From Crossiella sp. S99.2 (GTDB taxonomy: Bacteria > Actinomycetota > Actinomycetes > Mycobacteriales > Pseudonocardiaceae), in assembly GCF_023094165.1 (NCBI RefSeq), contig NZ_JALMDK010000001.1, positions 434,001-498,000 on the forward strand: DNA of 64,000 bases, written 5' to 3'. Shown here piece after piece: positions 24,868-34,397 of the stretch. Both the position numbers and the translations under genes were made by a program. The notes beneath the pieces are model-generated. The model made no database searches. It was not told the DNA's origin and worked only from the letters and a program-made list of their open reading frames with translations. Position 1 is the first letter of the stretch. Every line of letters starts with the position of its first letter.

Positions 24868-25530
24868 TCACGGGTGCGGCAACAGCTCCGGGCAGCCCTG
24901 GGTCTTGTACTTGGCGTCGAACTCGAAGTGCCAGGGCTCGTTGGCGTAGCGGCGGCACCAGCCGAACTCGCCCTTGGTCCGCTCCAGCCATGCTGCCGAG
25001 GGACGGGGCTGCACGTCCACCGCCAGCCCCTGCACATGCAGGGATCTGCCGGGCGGCAGCACGAACTGCCGGGCCTTGGCCACACTGCCGTGCAGGGCCA
25101 CCGCCGCGTCGAACTCGGCCTGCTGGGCCGCGGCGCTGCGCTTGCCGTCGTGCACGCACAGGGTCAGGCCGGCCTCCCAGGCCACCTGCCGGACCTGCTT
25201 CCAGGCCGCCTCGGCGGCGTCCTTGAGCCCGTCCACCTTCTTGTCGAAGTAGCTCGGGTCCACCGCGCAGACCGGCTTGCCGTTCTTGTCCAGCTGGGGC
25301 TCGGGTTGCGGGCCGGGGGTGTTCGGCGGGCGGGCCGGGTTGGTCGGCACCGCCACCACCTCCACCGAGGTCTGCGCCGGCGGGCTGGCGCCGCTGGTGG
25401 TCGGGCTCGCCGCGGCGTCCAGACCGGCCCACTCGGCCGCGTTCTGCCACACCCCGGTGGTGCCCAGCACGCCGATCAGCGCCCCGGTCAGGCCGATCGC
25501 CAGGGTCAGGCCGATGATCTTCCGTCGCAC
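24868..25530 (-). CDS. Second VanY/M15B D,D-carboxypeptidase, membrane-anchored
   Basis: A 220-residue protein from GTG with AGGAGG six bases upstream. An N-terminal membrane segment (IIGLTLAIGLTGALIGVLG) and a Pro/Thr linker precede the peptidase domain. Zinc-site motifs are SLHVQGLAVDV and EPWHFEF; compared with the enzyme at 2983 the catalytic Glu is retained and one Trp is replaced by Pro. It should act on peptidoglycan stem peptides outside the membrane. It is divergent from the padR operon. Confidence 0.88.
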   Translation of the reverse strand: MRRKIIGLTLAIGLTGALIGVLGTTGVWQNAAEWAGLDAAASPTTSGASPPAQTSVEVVAVPTNPARPPNTPGPQPEPQLDKNGKPVCAVDPSYFDKKVDGLKDAAEAAWKQVRQVAWEAGLTLCVHDGKRSAAAQQAEFDAAVALHGSVAKARQFVLPPGRSLHVQGLAVDVQPRPSAAWLERTKGEFGWCRRYANEPWHFEFDAKYKTQGCPELLPHP

Positions 25531-25611
25531 GCGCGACCTCCTCTCTGCCGCTGATACGCGGGCAGCCGGGTGGCGGGTTGCACGTTGGCCCGAATGTCCT
25601 ATTCAGGCCAT

Positions 25612-25630
25612 GTATAGACCGTGTGTATAC
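25612..25630. promoter_or_regulatory. Candidate PadR operator
   Basis: GTATA (25612-25616) and TATAC (25626-25630) form an inverted repeat with a nine-base spacer, 22 bases before the padR start. This spacing and AT-rich arms are usual for PadR sites and suggest autoregulation of the export operon. Confidence 0.55.
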
Positions 25631-25651
25631 CCCCCGTGTAGAGTTGCTCCC

Positions 25652-26176
25652 ATGTCAATCGGGCACACGCTGCTCGGACTGCTGGAAGGCGGTCCCCGGC
25701 ACGGCTACGACCTCAAACGCGCCTATGACGAGCGCTTCGGGCACGACCGCCCACTGCACTACGGGCAGGTCTACTCGACGCTGTCCCGGCTGCTCCGCAA
25801 CGGACTGGTGCAGGTCGAGGGCGTCGAGCAGGGCGAGGGGCCGGAGCGCAAGCGCTACGCCATCACCGGCGCCGGGATCACCGATGTCGGGGCCTGGCTG
25901 GCCACGCCGGAGAAGCCCGAGCCGTACCTGCAGAACACGCTGTACACCAAGGTCGTGCTCGCGCTGCTGTCCGGTCGCAGTGCCGCCGACCTACTGGACA
26001 CCCAGCGCGCCGAGCACCTGCGGCTGATGCGTGAGCTGACCCAGCGCAAGAGCGCGGGCGACCTCGCCGACCAGCTCATCTGCGATCACGCGCTGTTCCA
26101 CCTGGAAGCCGATCTGCGGTGGCTGGAGCTGACCGCCGCCCGTCTGGACCAGCTAGCCAAGGAAGTCGGGGCATGA
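25652..26176 (+). CDS. PadR-family transcriptional regulator
   Basis: A 174-residue repressor. The N-terminal winged helix shows LLGLLEGGPRHGYDLKRAYD, YGQVYSTLSRLLRNGLVQVE and KRYAITGAG. The helical C-terminus (LRLMRELTQRKSAGDLADQL) supports dimerisation. The stop overlaps the ATP-binding protein's start (ATGA). PadR proteins beside ABC/FtsX genes, such as LmrA-like or BceAB-like systems, often respond to the exported compound. Confidence 0.9.
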   Translation: MSIGHTLLGLLEGGPRHGYDLKRAYDERFGHDRPLHYGQVYSTLSRLLRNGLVQVEGVEQGEGPERKRYAITGAGITDVGAWLATPEKPEPYLQNTLYTKVVLALLSGRSAADLLDTQRAEHLRLMRELTQRKSAGDLADQLICDHALFHLEADLRWLELTAARLDQLAKEVGA

Positions 26177-26862
26177 CCAACGTGAACGGGCCGTTGCTGG
26201 CCGGATTCGACCTGCACAAGACCTTCGGCCCCACCCCGGCGCTGGCCGGCGCGGGTATGCAGGTCAGCCCGGGTGAGGTGGTGGCCGTGATGGGGCCCTC
26301 CGGCTCGGGCAAGTCCACCCTGCTGCACTGCCTGGCCGGGATCCTGGTGCCGGACTCGGGCCGGGTCAGCTACCGCGACCGGGAGATGTCGGCGATGGGC
26401 GAGTCCGAGCGCAGTGCGTTGCGGCGCACCGAGTTCGGCTTCGTCTTCCAGTTCGGCCAGCTGGTGCCGGAGCTGACCTCGGTGGAGAACGTGGCGCTGC
26501 CGCTGCGGCTGGGCGGGGTCAAGCGCAAGGAGGCCGAGCGCCGGGCCACCGAGTGGCTGGAGCGGCTGGAGGTCGCCGATGTGCGGGACAAGCGGCCCGG
26601 CGAGACCTCCGGCGGCCAGGGACAGCGGGTCGCGGTGGCCCGCGCGCTGGTCACCGGCCCGCGAGTGATCTTCGCGGACGAGCCCACCGGCGCACTCGAC
26701 TCGCTCAACGGCGAGCGGGTGATGCGGCTGCTGGTCACCGCGGCCAAGGACACCGGCGCCGCGGTGGTGCTGGTGACGCACGAGGCCAGGGTGGCCGCCT
26801 ACTCCGACCGCGAGGTCGTCGTCCGCGACGGGCGGACCCGCGACGTCGAGCTGGTCGGCTGA
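26173..26862 (+). CDS. ABC transporter ATP-binding protein (MacB/LolD type)
   Basis: A 229-residue ATPase with Walker A GPSGSGKST, Q-loop FGFVFQFGQLVPELT, a signature ETSGGQGQRVAVARAL (SGGQ), Walker B VIFADEPTGALDS and the H-loop VLVTHEARVA. It should power the two FtsX-type permeases encoded next. This arrangement fits the type VII ABC mechanotransmission group, which moves peptides, lipids or signals rather than importing solutes. Confidence 0.93.
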   Translation: MTNVNGPLLAGFDLHKTFGPTPALAGAGMQVSPGEVVAVMGPSGSGKSTLLHCLAGILVPDSGRVSYRDREMSAMGESERSALRRTEFGFVFQFGQLVPELTSVENVALPLRLGGVKRKEAERRATEWLERLEVADVRDKRPGETSGGQGQRVAVARALVTGPRVIFADEPTGALDSLNGERVMRLLVTAAKDTGAAVVLVTHEARVAAYSDREVVVRDGRTRDVELVG

Positions 26863-26890
26863 TGCGCGGGCCCGGGTTTGGGAGTCGCGC

Positions 26891-29266
26891 GTGATGGGTA
26901 AGGGCGAAAGGGACACGCGGACGGCTGTTCGCCGCTGGGTCGACGACCTCGCCCTGGGGGTCCGGCTGGCTGTCGGGGGCAGCAGGAACTCCTGGGCGAG
27001 GCTCACCCTCACCGCGGTCGGCATCGGCGTCGGGGTGGCCGTGCTGCTGCTCGCGGCCTCCTTCTTCAACATCAAGAACGATCACGACGACCGCCGGTAC
27101 GGCCGGGTGGTGCCCTCGGCGGCGCAGCAGCCGGTGCCCGGACTCGACCCGTTGCCGGCCGCGCGGACCAGCACCGAGTTCCGCGGGCAGAGCGTGCAGG
27201 GCGTGCTGGTCCAGCCCCAGGGCGCGAAGACCGCGCTGCCGCCCGGGGTCAGCGTGCTGCCCAAGGCCGGTGAGTACCTGGTCTCGCCCGCGCTGGCCAA
27301 GCTGCTCGACTCGGCCGAGGGCGAGTTGCTGCGGCCCCGCTTCGACGGGCCCCGGCGGCTGATCGACAGCGACGGCCTGGTCGGCCCGCACGAGCTGTTC
27401 TTCTATGCCGGGGTGGCCGACCTGAGCTGGGCGGGCGATGCCAGGGCGGTCTACGCCTTCGGCGAGACGCACAAGCCCGAGCCGCTGGAACCGCTGCTGT
27501 TGCTGCTGGTGCTGGTCGGGGCCAGCACCATGCTGATCCCGGTGGTGGTCTTCATCGCCACCAGCACCCGGCTGGCCGCCGCCGCCCGCGACCGCAGGCT
27601 GGCCGCGCTGCGGCTGGTCGGCGCGGACGCGGCGCAGACCCGGCGGGTGGCCGCGGGCGAGACGCTGATCGGCGCGGTGCTCGGAGTGCTGCTGGGCGGG
27701 GCGGTGTTCCTGCTCGGCAGGCAGCTGGTGGAACTGGTCGAGCTGTGGGGCACCAGCATCTTCGCCGCGGACGTGCGGCCCTCGCTGTGGCTGGTCGCGC
27801 TGATCGCGCTCGGCGTGCCCGCGCTCGCGGTGGTGGTGTCCATGGCCGCGCTGCGCAACACCCTGGTCGACCCGCTCGGCTCGGTCCGGCAGGCCAAACC
27901 GGTCACCCGCAAGCTCGCCTGGCGGCTGGTTCCGCTGGTGCTCGGCGCCGGGCTGCTGGCCGTGCAGGCAGGCGGTCTGATCAACACCTCGAGCGGTGCG
28001 GGCTCCGGCTCCACCCGGGCCGTCGTGCTGATCGCGACCGGGGTGATGTTGCTGCTGCTGAGCATTCCGCTGCTGCTGCCGTGGGCGATCGAGAAGCTGG
28101 TCGGCCTCTTCCACGGCGGCCGCCCGGCCTGGCAGCTCGCGGTGCGCCGGATGCAGCTGGACAGCGGCACCTCGGCCAGGGTGATCGGCGGGCTCGCGGT
28201 GGTGCTGGCCGGTGGCATCGCGCTGCAGACCGTGCTGATGACCGCCGAGCGGGACTTCCCGCCCGCGGAACGGCCCACGGACGCGACCAGGCTGATGGTG
28301 AGCGTGCGGTCGGGCGCCGTCGATCCGCAGGCGGTGCTCGGGCAGTTGCGCCGCACCCCCGGCCTGCTCTCGGCCACCGGCATCGCGAGCACGCTGGCGC
28401 GTGGGCCGGGCAACAACGACTTCTACTCGGTCGTGCTGGCCGATTGCGCGGAACTGAGCAGGCAGACCGACATCACCGACTGCCGTCCGGGCAAGGCCTG
28501 GCTGGTGGCGCCGAATCCCGGCAGCACCGACCCGGCCCCGCCGCCTGCCCCCGGCCAGCAGCTGATGATCGATGTCGACGGGAGCGGCAGGGGCCCGGCG
28601 TGGCAGCCCAACTGGACCGTGCCCGCCAAGCTCATCCCGGCCAAGGCACGTGCGGGCAGCGACTACTCGCTGGGCACCGGCATCCTGCTGCCGACCGGCG
28701 GCCTGTCCCCGGAGCTGACCAAGCAGCTCTACCTGTCGGCCTACCTGCGGGTCGACCCGGCCCAGCCGGACGCCGCCGAGCATGTGCGCAACGTGCTGGG
28801 CCCGTTCAACTGGCGGGCCTCGGTGCACCCGCAGTACAACGACAACTCCTACAACCGGGAGCGCGCGCAGAGCTACGCCACCGTGCGCCGAGGGGTGCTC
28901 ATCGGCGTGCTGGTCGCGTTGCTGCTGGCCGCGGCCAGCCTGCTGGTGATCGGCTTCGAGCAGGTGCGGGAACGACGCAGGCCGCTGGCGGTGCTCTCGG
29001 CCAACGGGGTGCCGCGGCGCACCCTGGCCGGTTCGGTGCTGTGGCAGAACGCGGTGCCGGTGCTGCTGGCCGCGGTGGTCTCCGCCGGCGCCGGGATCGG
29101 GCTCGGCGCGCTGTTGCTGCGCACCGTGCGCAGGCCGCTGCTGCTGGACTGGACCTCGGTCGGGGTGTCCGCGGGCGCGGCGGTGCTGGCGGCGCTCGTG
29201 GTGAGCCTGCTGACGCTACCGTCGGTGCTGCGAGCCATGCGGCCGGAGGGCCTACGAGCGGAATGA
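26891..29266 (+). CDS. FtsX-like ABC permease 1
   Basis: A 791-residue membrane protein with the duplicated FtsX layout: an N-terminal membrane segment (TLTAVGIGVGVAVLLLAAS), a large extracytoplasmic domain, a three-segment block around residues 200-350 (including ALRLVGADAAQTRRVAAGE), a second extracytoplasmic region and a last three-segment block containing VLSANGVPRRTLAGSVLWQN. The start is GTG or the adjacent ATG. The second permease gene overlaps by ATGA. It probably forms a heterodimer with that protein. Confidence 0.9.
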   Translation: MMGKGERDTRTAVRRWVDDLALGVRLAVGGSRNSWARLTLTAVGIGVGVAVLLLAASFFNIKNDHDDRRYGRVVPSAAQQPVPGLDPLPAARTSTEFRGQSVQGVLVQPQGAKTALPPGVSVLPKAGEYLVSPALAKLLDSAEGELLRPRFDGPRRLIDSDGLVGPHELFFYAGVADLSWAGDARAVYAFGETHKPEPLEPLLLLLVLVGASTMLIPVVVFIATSTRLAAAARDRRLAALRLVGADAAQTRRVAAGETLIGAVLGVLLGGAVFLLGRQLVELVELWGTSIFAADVRPSLWLVALIALGVPALAVVVSMAALRNTLVDPLGSVRQAKPVTRKLAWRLVPLVLGAGLLAVQAGGLINTSSGAGSGSTRAVVLIATGVMLLLLSIPLLLPWAIEKLVGLFHGGRPAWQLAVRRMQLDSGTSARVIGGLAVVLAGGIALQTVLMTAERDFPPAERPTDATRLMVSVRSGAVDPQAVLGQLRRTPGLLSATGIASTLARGPGNNDFYSVVLADCAELSRQTDITDCRPGKAWLVAPNPGSTDPAPPPAPGQQLMIDVDGSGRGPAWQPNWTVPAKLIPAKARAGSDYSLGTGILLPTGGLSPELTKQLYLSAYLRVDPAQPDAAEHVRNVLGPFNWRASVHPQYNDNSYNRERAQSYATVRRGVLIGVLVALLLAAASLLVIGFEQVRERRRPLAVLSANGVPRRTLAGSVLWQNAVPVLLAAVVSAGAGIGLGALLLRTVRRPLLLDWTSVGVSAGAAVLAALVVSLLTLPSVLRAMRPEGLRAE

Positions 29267-31602
29267 GCACTGGCATGAGGCAGCGGTCGCCTGCGGATGA
29301 GGTCCGGATCGGGCAGTGGCTGGGTGAGCTGCTGCTCGGCGCCCGGCTCGCGCTCACCGGCGGCCGCGCGGCCTGGGCCCGGCTGATGCTCTCCGCGGTC
29401 GGCATCGGGCTGGGCGTGATGGTGCTGCTGCTGGCCGCCTCGGTGGGCAATGCGCAGCAGGGCAAGGCCGACCGGATCGCCGCCCGCGAACTGACCAAGG
29501 GCGAGCCGGGCAAGGTCGGCGCCGGGAACCCGACCCACCTGCTGTCCAGGGACGTCGGCCAGTACTGGCGTGGCCAGTACATCGCCGGGGTCGAACTGGG
29601 CGCTGACGGCGAGGTGCCGCGGCTGCCGCCAGGGCTGGACCGGCTGCCGGGGCCGGGGGAGATCGTGGCCTCGCCCGCGCTGTCCCGGCTGCTCGCCGAA
29701 CCCGGCCACGAGCTGTTGCGGGATCGCCTGCCCAGCAAGGAGGTCGGCCGGATCGGCGACGCCGGGCTGGACCGGCCCGGCGAGCTGTTCTTCTACACCG
29801 GGCTGCCCGAGCAGCTGCGCGCGCAAGCCTCCCCGGTGCTGCGGATCGGCAGCACCGTGGACACCCAGCCGATGGACGAGCTGTTCCAGCTGCTGCTCAC
29901 CGCGGCCGCCGCCGCGCTGCTGGTGCCGATCGGGGTGTTCGTGCTGGTCGCCACCCAGATCGGCGCGGGCGCCAGGGAGCAGCGGCTGGCCTCGATCCGG
30001 CTGGTCGGCGCCGATCCGGGCCAGGCCCGGCGGATCGCGGCCGGGGAGTCGCTGGCCGCCGCGGTGCTCGGCCTCGGCGTGGGCGCCGGGCTGTTCCTGC
30101 TGGCCCGCTCGCTGGCCGCGGTGGTGGAGATCGACCAGATCGGCTTCCATCCCGCCGATGTGGTGCCCAGCGCGCCGATCACCACGCTGCTGGTCTTCGG
30201 GGTGCCTGCCACCGCGGTGGCTGCGGCGCTGTTCGCGTTGCGGCGGTTGGAGATCGGGCCGCTCGGCGTGGTCCGCCGGGCCGATCCGCCTGCGCGCAGG
30301 CTGAACTGGCGGCTGGCCCTGGCCGGGCTGGGGGTGCTGGTGCTGGCCGCCAACATCCCGCTGCGCGGCTTCGACCGCGTTGCCGAGGACTGGCGCGGCA
30401 CCCTGCTCGCCATCGGCATCGCGCTGGTGCTGGCCGGGGCCGCCGCGCTGCTGCCCTGGCTGGTGGAGCGGGTGGCGGAGAACTGGCGGCCGCCGTGGGT
30501 GGCCGCGCTGCTCGCGGTGCGGCGGCTGCGCTTCGAGTACGCCACCACCAGGGTGGCCGCCGGCGTGGTCACCGTGCTGATCGGCGCGATCGCGCTGCAG
30601 GTGCTGCTGACCACCATCGCCCGCACCGAGTTCTCGTCCGGCTACTTCCCGAACACCACGCCGGGCGAGGTCATGCTCTACGGGGCCGAGGGCAAACCCG
30701 ATCCGGCCCGGGTGCGCGCCGAGGTCGGCAAGGTGCCGGGAGTGACCCAGACCGGCGAGCTGCGCCCGGCCTACACCGAGGACAACCGCGCGCTCCAGGT
30801 CACCGACTGCGCCACCATCCGGCAGCTCTTCGAGGTGACCGACTGCCGGCCCGGCAAGGTCTACCAGGCGAGCAACTCACGGGAGCAGTTCCGGCCCGGC
30901 ACCGTGGTCCGGCTGCGCCCCACCGGCAACGGGGCCGCCTTCGACTGGCGGGTGCCCGCGGTGGAACGGGCCGAGAACGGCAACGGCTGGCTGGGCCGCA
31001 ACCTGGCCTCGACACTGGTAGCCTCCGGAGCCGACCCGCGGCTGGACACGATGCCGGTGAGCTACATCTGGGTCCGCGGGCCCGCCGACGATCCGCAGCT
31101 GGGTGAGAAGGTGCTGACCGCGGCGGCCAGGGTGGATCTGGCCATCCGGGCCCTGGACCTGCCGATGACCCGGAACTCGACCGTGGTCGCCTTCCAGAGC
31201 GTGCGCGGCGGGGTGCTGGCCGGGACCGTGGTGGTGGTGCTGCTCGCGGTGCTGAGCCTGGTGGTGGCCGCGGTGGATCAGCTGCAGGAGCGGCGCAGGC
31301 AGTACTCGGTGCTGGCGGCCAGTGGCGTGCCGCGGCGCACCCTGGGCTGGGCCACGCTCTGGCAGAACGCGGTGCCGACCGCGATCGGACTGGCGCTGGC
31401 CGCGCCGGCCGGGGTGGGACTGGCCGCGCTGGTGTTGCGGGTCATAAGCGGCAGCGGCTCCCGGGTCCGCCAGATTGTGGTGAACTGGGGAGACGTGGCC
31501 ATGATTCTGGGCGCGGGTGCCGCGCTGATCTTCCTGGTGACCCTGTCAACCTTGCCGGCCCTGCGTTCCGCGGTCCGGCCCAGCGGTTTGCGTTTCGAGT
31601 GA
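29263..31602 (+). CDS. FtsX-like ABC permease 2
   Basis: A 779-residue paralogue of the preceding permease with the same layout: LMLSAVGIGLGVMVLLLAAS, the coupling segment SIRLVGADPGQARRIAAGE, and near the end VLAASGVPRRTLGWATLWQN. The two repeated 'V(P)RRTL' segments are the likely contact with the ATPase. Extracytoplasmic parts differ between the two permeases, so they may recognise different faces of one substrate. It is the last transporter gene of the padR operon. Confidence 0.9.
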   Translation: MSTGMRQRSPADEVRIGQWLGELLLGARLALTGGRAAWARLMLSAVGIGLGVMVLLLAASVGNAQQGKADRIAARELTKGEPGKVGAGNPTHLLSRDVGQYWRGQYIAGVELGADGEVPRLPPGLDRLPGPGEIVASPALSRLLAEPGHELLRDRLPSKEVGRIGDAGLDRPGELFFYTGLPEQLRAQASPVLRIGSTVDTQPMDELFQLLLTAAAAALLVPIGVFVLVATQIGAGAREQRLASIRLVGADPGQARRIAAGESLAAAVLGLGVGAGLFLLARSLAAVVEIDQIGFHPADVVPSAPITTLLVFGVPATAVAAALFALRRLEIGPLGVVRRADPPARRLNWRLALAGLGVLVLAANIPLRGFDRVAEDWRGTLLAIGIALVLAGAAALLPWLVERVAENWRPPWVAALLAVRRLRFEYATTRVAAGVVTVLIGAIALQVLLTTIARTEFSSGYFPNTTPGEVMLYGAEGKPDPARVRAEVGKVPGVTQTGELRPAYTEDNRALQVTDCATIRQLFEVTDCRPGKVYQASNSREQFRPGTVVRLRPTGNGAAFDWRVPAVERAENGNGWLGRNLASTLVASGADPRLDTMPVSYIWVRGPADDPQLGEKVLTAAARVDLAIRALDLPMTRNSTVVAFQSVRGGVLAGTVVVVLLAVLSLVVAAVDQLQERRRQYSVLAASGVPRRTLGWATLWQNAVPTAIGLALAAPAGVGLAALVLRVISGSGSRVRQIVVNWGDVAMILGAGAALIFLVTLSTLPALRSAVRPSGLRFE

Positions 31603-31609
31603 CCCTGGC

Positions 31610-32092
31610 ATGAGCTGGCCGTTGCTCACCCTGTTCGGCGCGGCTGTCGGCAGTGGCATCCTGCCGATCTTCAGCGTCGAGCTGTACCTGGTCGGACTGT
31701 CCGCGGTCCGGCCGGATCTGCACTGGTTCGCCGCCGGTCTGGTCACCGGCGTCGGGCACGTGCTGGGCAAGATGGTGCACTACTACGCCGCGCGCGGAGT
31801 GCTCAACCTGCCCTGGATCACCCGGCGGATCAACGCCTCCAACGGGCGCTTCGCCACCTGGTTCCGGCACTTCCAGGACACCTGCGCGCACCGGCCGTGG
31901 TGGAGCTTCTTCGTGGTGCTGCTCAGCGCCTCGGTGGGCATCCCGCCGTACACGATCCTGGTCGTGGTGGCCGGGGCCGGGCGGCTGCCGCTGAAGGTGC
32001 TGCTGCCCGCCGCGCTGATCGGCCGGGTGGCCCGGTTCTGCGTGCTGGCCAGCGGCGGCAACCTGCTCGGGAGCGTGGACTGGGGCTTCTGA
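31610..32092 (+). CDS. Small multi-pass membrane protein, VTT/YqaA-like
   Basis: A 160-residue hydrophobic protein following the permease gene by 7 bases. It has about four membrane segments, including ILPIFSVELYLVGLSAV and FFVVLLSASVGIPPYTILVV, and a conserved-looking VTGVGHVLGKMVHYYAARG. Its length and pattern resemble small VTT (SNARE-associated, DedA-like) proteins such as YqaA. It may be the last gene of the padR operon. Function is unknown. Confidence 0.65.
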   Translation: MSWPLLTLFGAAVGSGILPIFSVELYLVGLSAVRPDLHWFAAGLVTGVGHVLGKMVHYYAARGVLNLPWITRRINASNGRFATWFRHFQDTCAHRPWWSFFVVLLSASVGIPPYTILVVVAGAGRLPLKVLLPAALIGRVARFCVLASGGNLLGSVDWGF

Positions 32093-32288
32093 GCCGCACA
32101 TATTCCAGGTGACCGGGCGGTGCGGGCGCGCGCACCGCCCGGCCACCTCGACGCTAGATGAGAATATTCAGCGCGGCGATGCGCCGAATGCGGGTCGTTT
32201 TCGTGACCTACGGTGAGCCCTGTTGAGGGTTGGTCCCCGATCGCGCGACACTGCGGCCAGCAGTAGAGCCGAACAGGGGAGCTGACGC

Positions 32289-33146
32289 GTGGCCCAGGTG
32301 CAAAGCCCGACCGTGGGGCGCCGTCGACTCGGCACCGAACTACGTCAGCTCCGCGAGGCGGCGGGGCTGACCCACGTCCAGGTCGCCGAGGCGCTGGACT
32401 GCTCCCAGGGCAAGATCTCCAAGATCGAGACCGGCCGGGTCCCGGTGCGGACCCTGGAGGTCCGGGCCATGGCCGAGCTGTACGGCGCGGCCGAGGACCG
32501 GGTCGAGATCCTGCTGGGCCTGGCCAAGGACTCCAAGCAGAAGGGCTGGTGGCAGTCTTACGGCACCGGCGCGGTGCCGCCCGGCTTCGACACCTTCCTG
32601 GGCCTGGAGGCCGCGGCCAGTTCGCTGCGCACCTTCAGCAGCGGCCTGATCCCTGGCCTGCTGCAGACCAAGGAGTACGCCTACGAGCTGCTCAACGCCT
32701 GGTCCCCGGTGGAGCGCACCGACGTGGAGAGCAGCCTGGCGCTGCGGCTGGCCAGGCAGGAGCGGCTGACCGGGGTCAACCCGCTCAGCCTGTGGGCGGT
32801 GGTGGAGGAGGCCGCGCTGCGCAGGCTGGTGGTGCCCGCCGACGCGATGCGCCAGCAGCTCCGGCATCTGCTGCACCTGGCCTACCGGGCCAACGTGACC
32901 GTGCAGGTGCTGCCCAACGCGGCCGGCGCGCACCCGCTGATCGGGGACAACGTGGCGCTGCTGGAGTTTCCCGACCCGGTGGACCCGCCGGTGGTGTTCC
33001 TGGAGAACTCCGCTGGCTGGCAGGGCATGAAGAAGGCGGCCGAGGTGCGCCGGTACAAGCTGGCCATGGACCACCTGACGATGGCCGCGATGAGTCAGAA
33101 GGACTCGGTCGCGCTGATCGCCAAGATCGCCGACGAACTCGTCTGA
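32289..33146 (+). CDS. XRE-family regulator with DUF5753 (Scr1-like)
   Basis: A 285-residue protein from GTG with AGGGGAG upstream. The HTH is LRQLREAAGLTHVQVAEALD, then SQGKISKIETGRVPV. The C-terminal domain is DUF5753: GLEAAASSLRTFSSGLIPGL, LLQTKEYAYELL, RLARQERL, and FLENSAGWQGMK. In Streptomyces such regulators usually work with a small DUF397 protein encoded beside them. No DUF397 gene is adjacent here; the next gene is a convergent zinc-ribbon gene. Confidence 0.88.
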   Translation: MAQVQSPTVGRRRLGTELRQLREAAGLTHVQVAEALDCSQGKISKIETGRVPVRTLEVRAMAELYGAAEDRVEILLGLAKDSKQKGWWQSYGTGAVPPGFDTFLGLEAAASSLRTFSSGLIPGLLQTKEYAYELLNAWSPVERTDVESSLALRLARQERLTGVNPLSLWAVVEEAALRRLVVPADAMRQQLRHLLHLAYRANVTVQVLPNAAGAHPLIGDNVALLEFPDPVDPPVVFLENSAGWQGMKKAAEVRRYKLAMDHLTMAAMSQKDSVALIAKIADELV

Positions 33147-33147
33147 G

Positions 33148-33585
33148 TCACAGGTCGAACAGCTCGGAGAGAATGTCTTTCTTCTTCTTGCGCCGCCGGT
33201 AGTACGGGTCGTGCGCGTACGGGTCGTGGCCGTACGGCGCGGGCTGGCCGTAGCCCGGCGGCACCGGCGGCGGGGCGTAACCCGGCGGCTGCCCGTAGGC
33301 GGGCGGCGGTGCCGGATAGCCCGGTTCCGGCTGGTACGGCGGGGGCTGGGCGGCGACCGGCTGGTCCACCGGCACCGGGTGCGCGCCGCTGGTGGCGGTG
33401 CTCGCGGCGGCGGCCTCCTCGCGCTCGCGGGCCTCGGCGGCCTGGCGGTAGATCAGCGCCGCGTCGACGAGGCGTTCCAGCTCACCGCGGTCCAGGAAGA
33501 TGCCCTTGCAGTCCTGGCACACGTCGATGTGCACACCGGTGCGGTCCACGGTCTGCATGATGTCCTGGCACTTCGGGCAGATCAC
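33148..33585 (-). CDS. TFIIB-type zinc-ribbon protein with Pro/Tyr-rich tail
   Basis: A 145-residue protein from GTG. The zinc ribbon has CPKC, then [18 protein letters not shown] (zf-TFIIB signature). A long Pro/Gly/Tyr-rich segment ([14 protein letters not shown]) and a basic end ([10 protein letters not shown]) follow. Its start overlaps the stop of the fluoride-channel gene (GTGA), so it belongs to the same transcript. Function is unknown; the ribbon could bind nucleic acid or protein. Confidence 0.8.
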   Translation of the reverse strand: MICPKCQDIMQTVDRTGVHIDVCQDCKGIFLDRGELERLVDAALIYRQAAEAREREEAAAASTATSGAHPVPVDQPVAAQPPPYQPEPGYPAPPPAYGQPPGYAPPPVPPGYGQPAPYGHDPYAHDPYYRRRKKKKDILSELFDL

Positions 33586-33926
33586 CAGACCAGGGTACCC
33601 AGCAGGAAGCCGGTGGTGGCGGCCAGAACTCCGGCGGCCACGCTGCCCGCCACGGTGAGCGCCGCCTTGCCCCTGGGCAGCAGCCGGGTTTCGTGCGCGA
33701 AGGTCGAGTAGGTGGTCAGCGCGCCGCAGAAACCGGTGCCCAGCAATGCCATCGCCGGTGCGGCCACCATGGCCCCGGCCAGCCAGCCGAGCAGCAGCGA
33801 ACCCGCGGTGTTCACCGCGAAGGTGCCCCAGGGCAGACCGGGGAAGCGCCGGGTGGCCCACTGGGTGACCAGGTAGCGCAGCGGGGCGCCGAGGGCCGCG
33901 CCCAGCACCACCAGCAGCGCGGTCAC
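33582..33926 (-). CDS. crcB: Fluoride channel subunit (FluC/CrcB) 2
   Basis: A 114-residue protein with four membrane segments. Family residues are visible: [13 protein letters not shown], the pore Asn in [13 protein letters not shown], and [12 protein letters not shown]. It exports F- passively. The gene overlaps the preceding paralogue (GTGA), and the pair probably forms a dual-topology heterodimer. Confidence 0.9.
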   Translation of the reverse strand: MTALLVVLGAALGAPLRYLVTQWATRRFPGLPWGTFAVNTAGSLLLGWLAGAMVAAPAMALLGTGFCGALTTYSTFAHETRLLPRGKAALTVAGSVAAGVLAATTGFLLGTLVW

Positions 33927-34273
33927 CTGCCGATCCGCTCGCCGAGCAGGTGCCCGGCCCAGACCGCGGCCAGCGCGGCGAGCAGGGTGATCGCCAGGTA
34001 GGCGGCGGCCTCGGCGGCGCGGCCCTCGTGCACCAGCCGGACGGCGTCCACGGCGTAGGCGGAGAAGGTGGTGAAGCCGCCGAGCACCCCGGTGCCCAGG
34101 AACGGGCGCAACGTGGAATCCGCGGCGGTCCGGCTCATCAGCAGGCCGATCAGCAAGCAGCCCAGGACGTTCACGCCGACCGTCGGCCAGGGGCCGGGGA
34201 GGGTCAGCCCGATGGCGTGGCGCGCCAGGGCGCCGAGGGCGCCACCGGCGGAGATGAGCAGCAGAACCGGCAT
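33923..34273 (-). CDS. crcB: Fluoride channel subunit (FluC/CrcB) 1
   Basis: A 116-residue four-segment protein with [14 protein letters not shown], the pore Asn in [12 protein letters not shown], and [12 protein letters not shown]. It is the first gene of a three-gene operon (two channels, zinc ribbon). I looked for a fluoride riboswitch in the short leader and did not see its conserved core. Confidence 0.9.
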   Translation of the reverse strand: MPVLLLISAGGALGALARHAIGLTLPGPWPTVGVNVLGCLLIGLLMSRTAADSTLRPFLGTGVLGGFTTFSAYAVDAVRLVHEGRAAEAAAYLAITLLAALAAVWAGHLLGERIGR

Positions 34274-34397
34274 CCGACCACGGTAGGCGCTGGCCCGATC
34301 GGGTGTGTGCGAGGCCACCGGGGAACTGGTAGCAGGCCGCTTGCAACAGCTAGCACTCTTGCGTACGGTCGAAGACAGGCGAGAGGAGGTGACCCCC

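Noticed and set aside
26735..28828. A 697-codon minus-strand frame opposite the first FtsX gene
   Set aside because: Low-complexity shadow with no family signature; the + strand encodes clear FtsX blocks.
34274..34397. Fluoride riboswitch before the FluC operon
   Set aside because: The leader is short and I could not find the conserved pseudoknot core.
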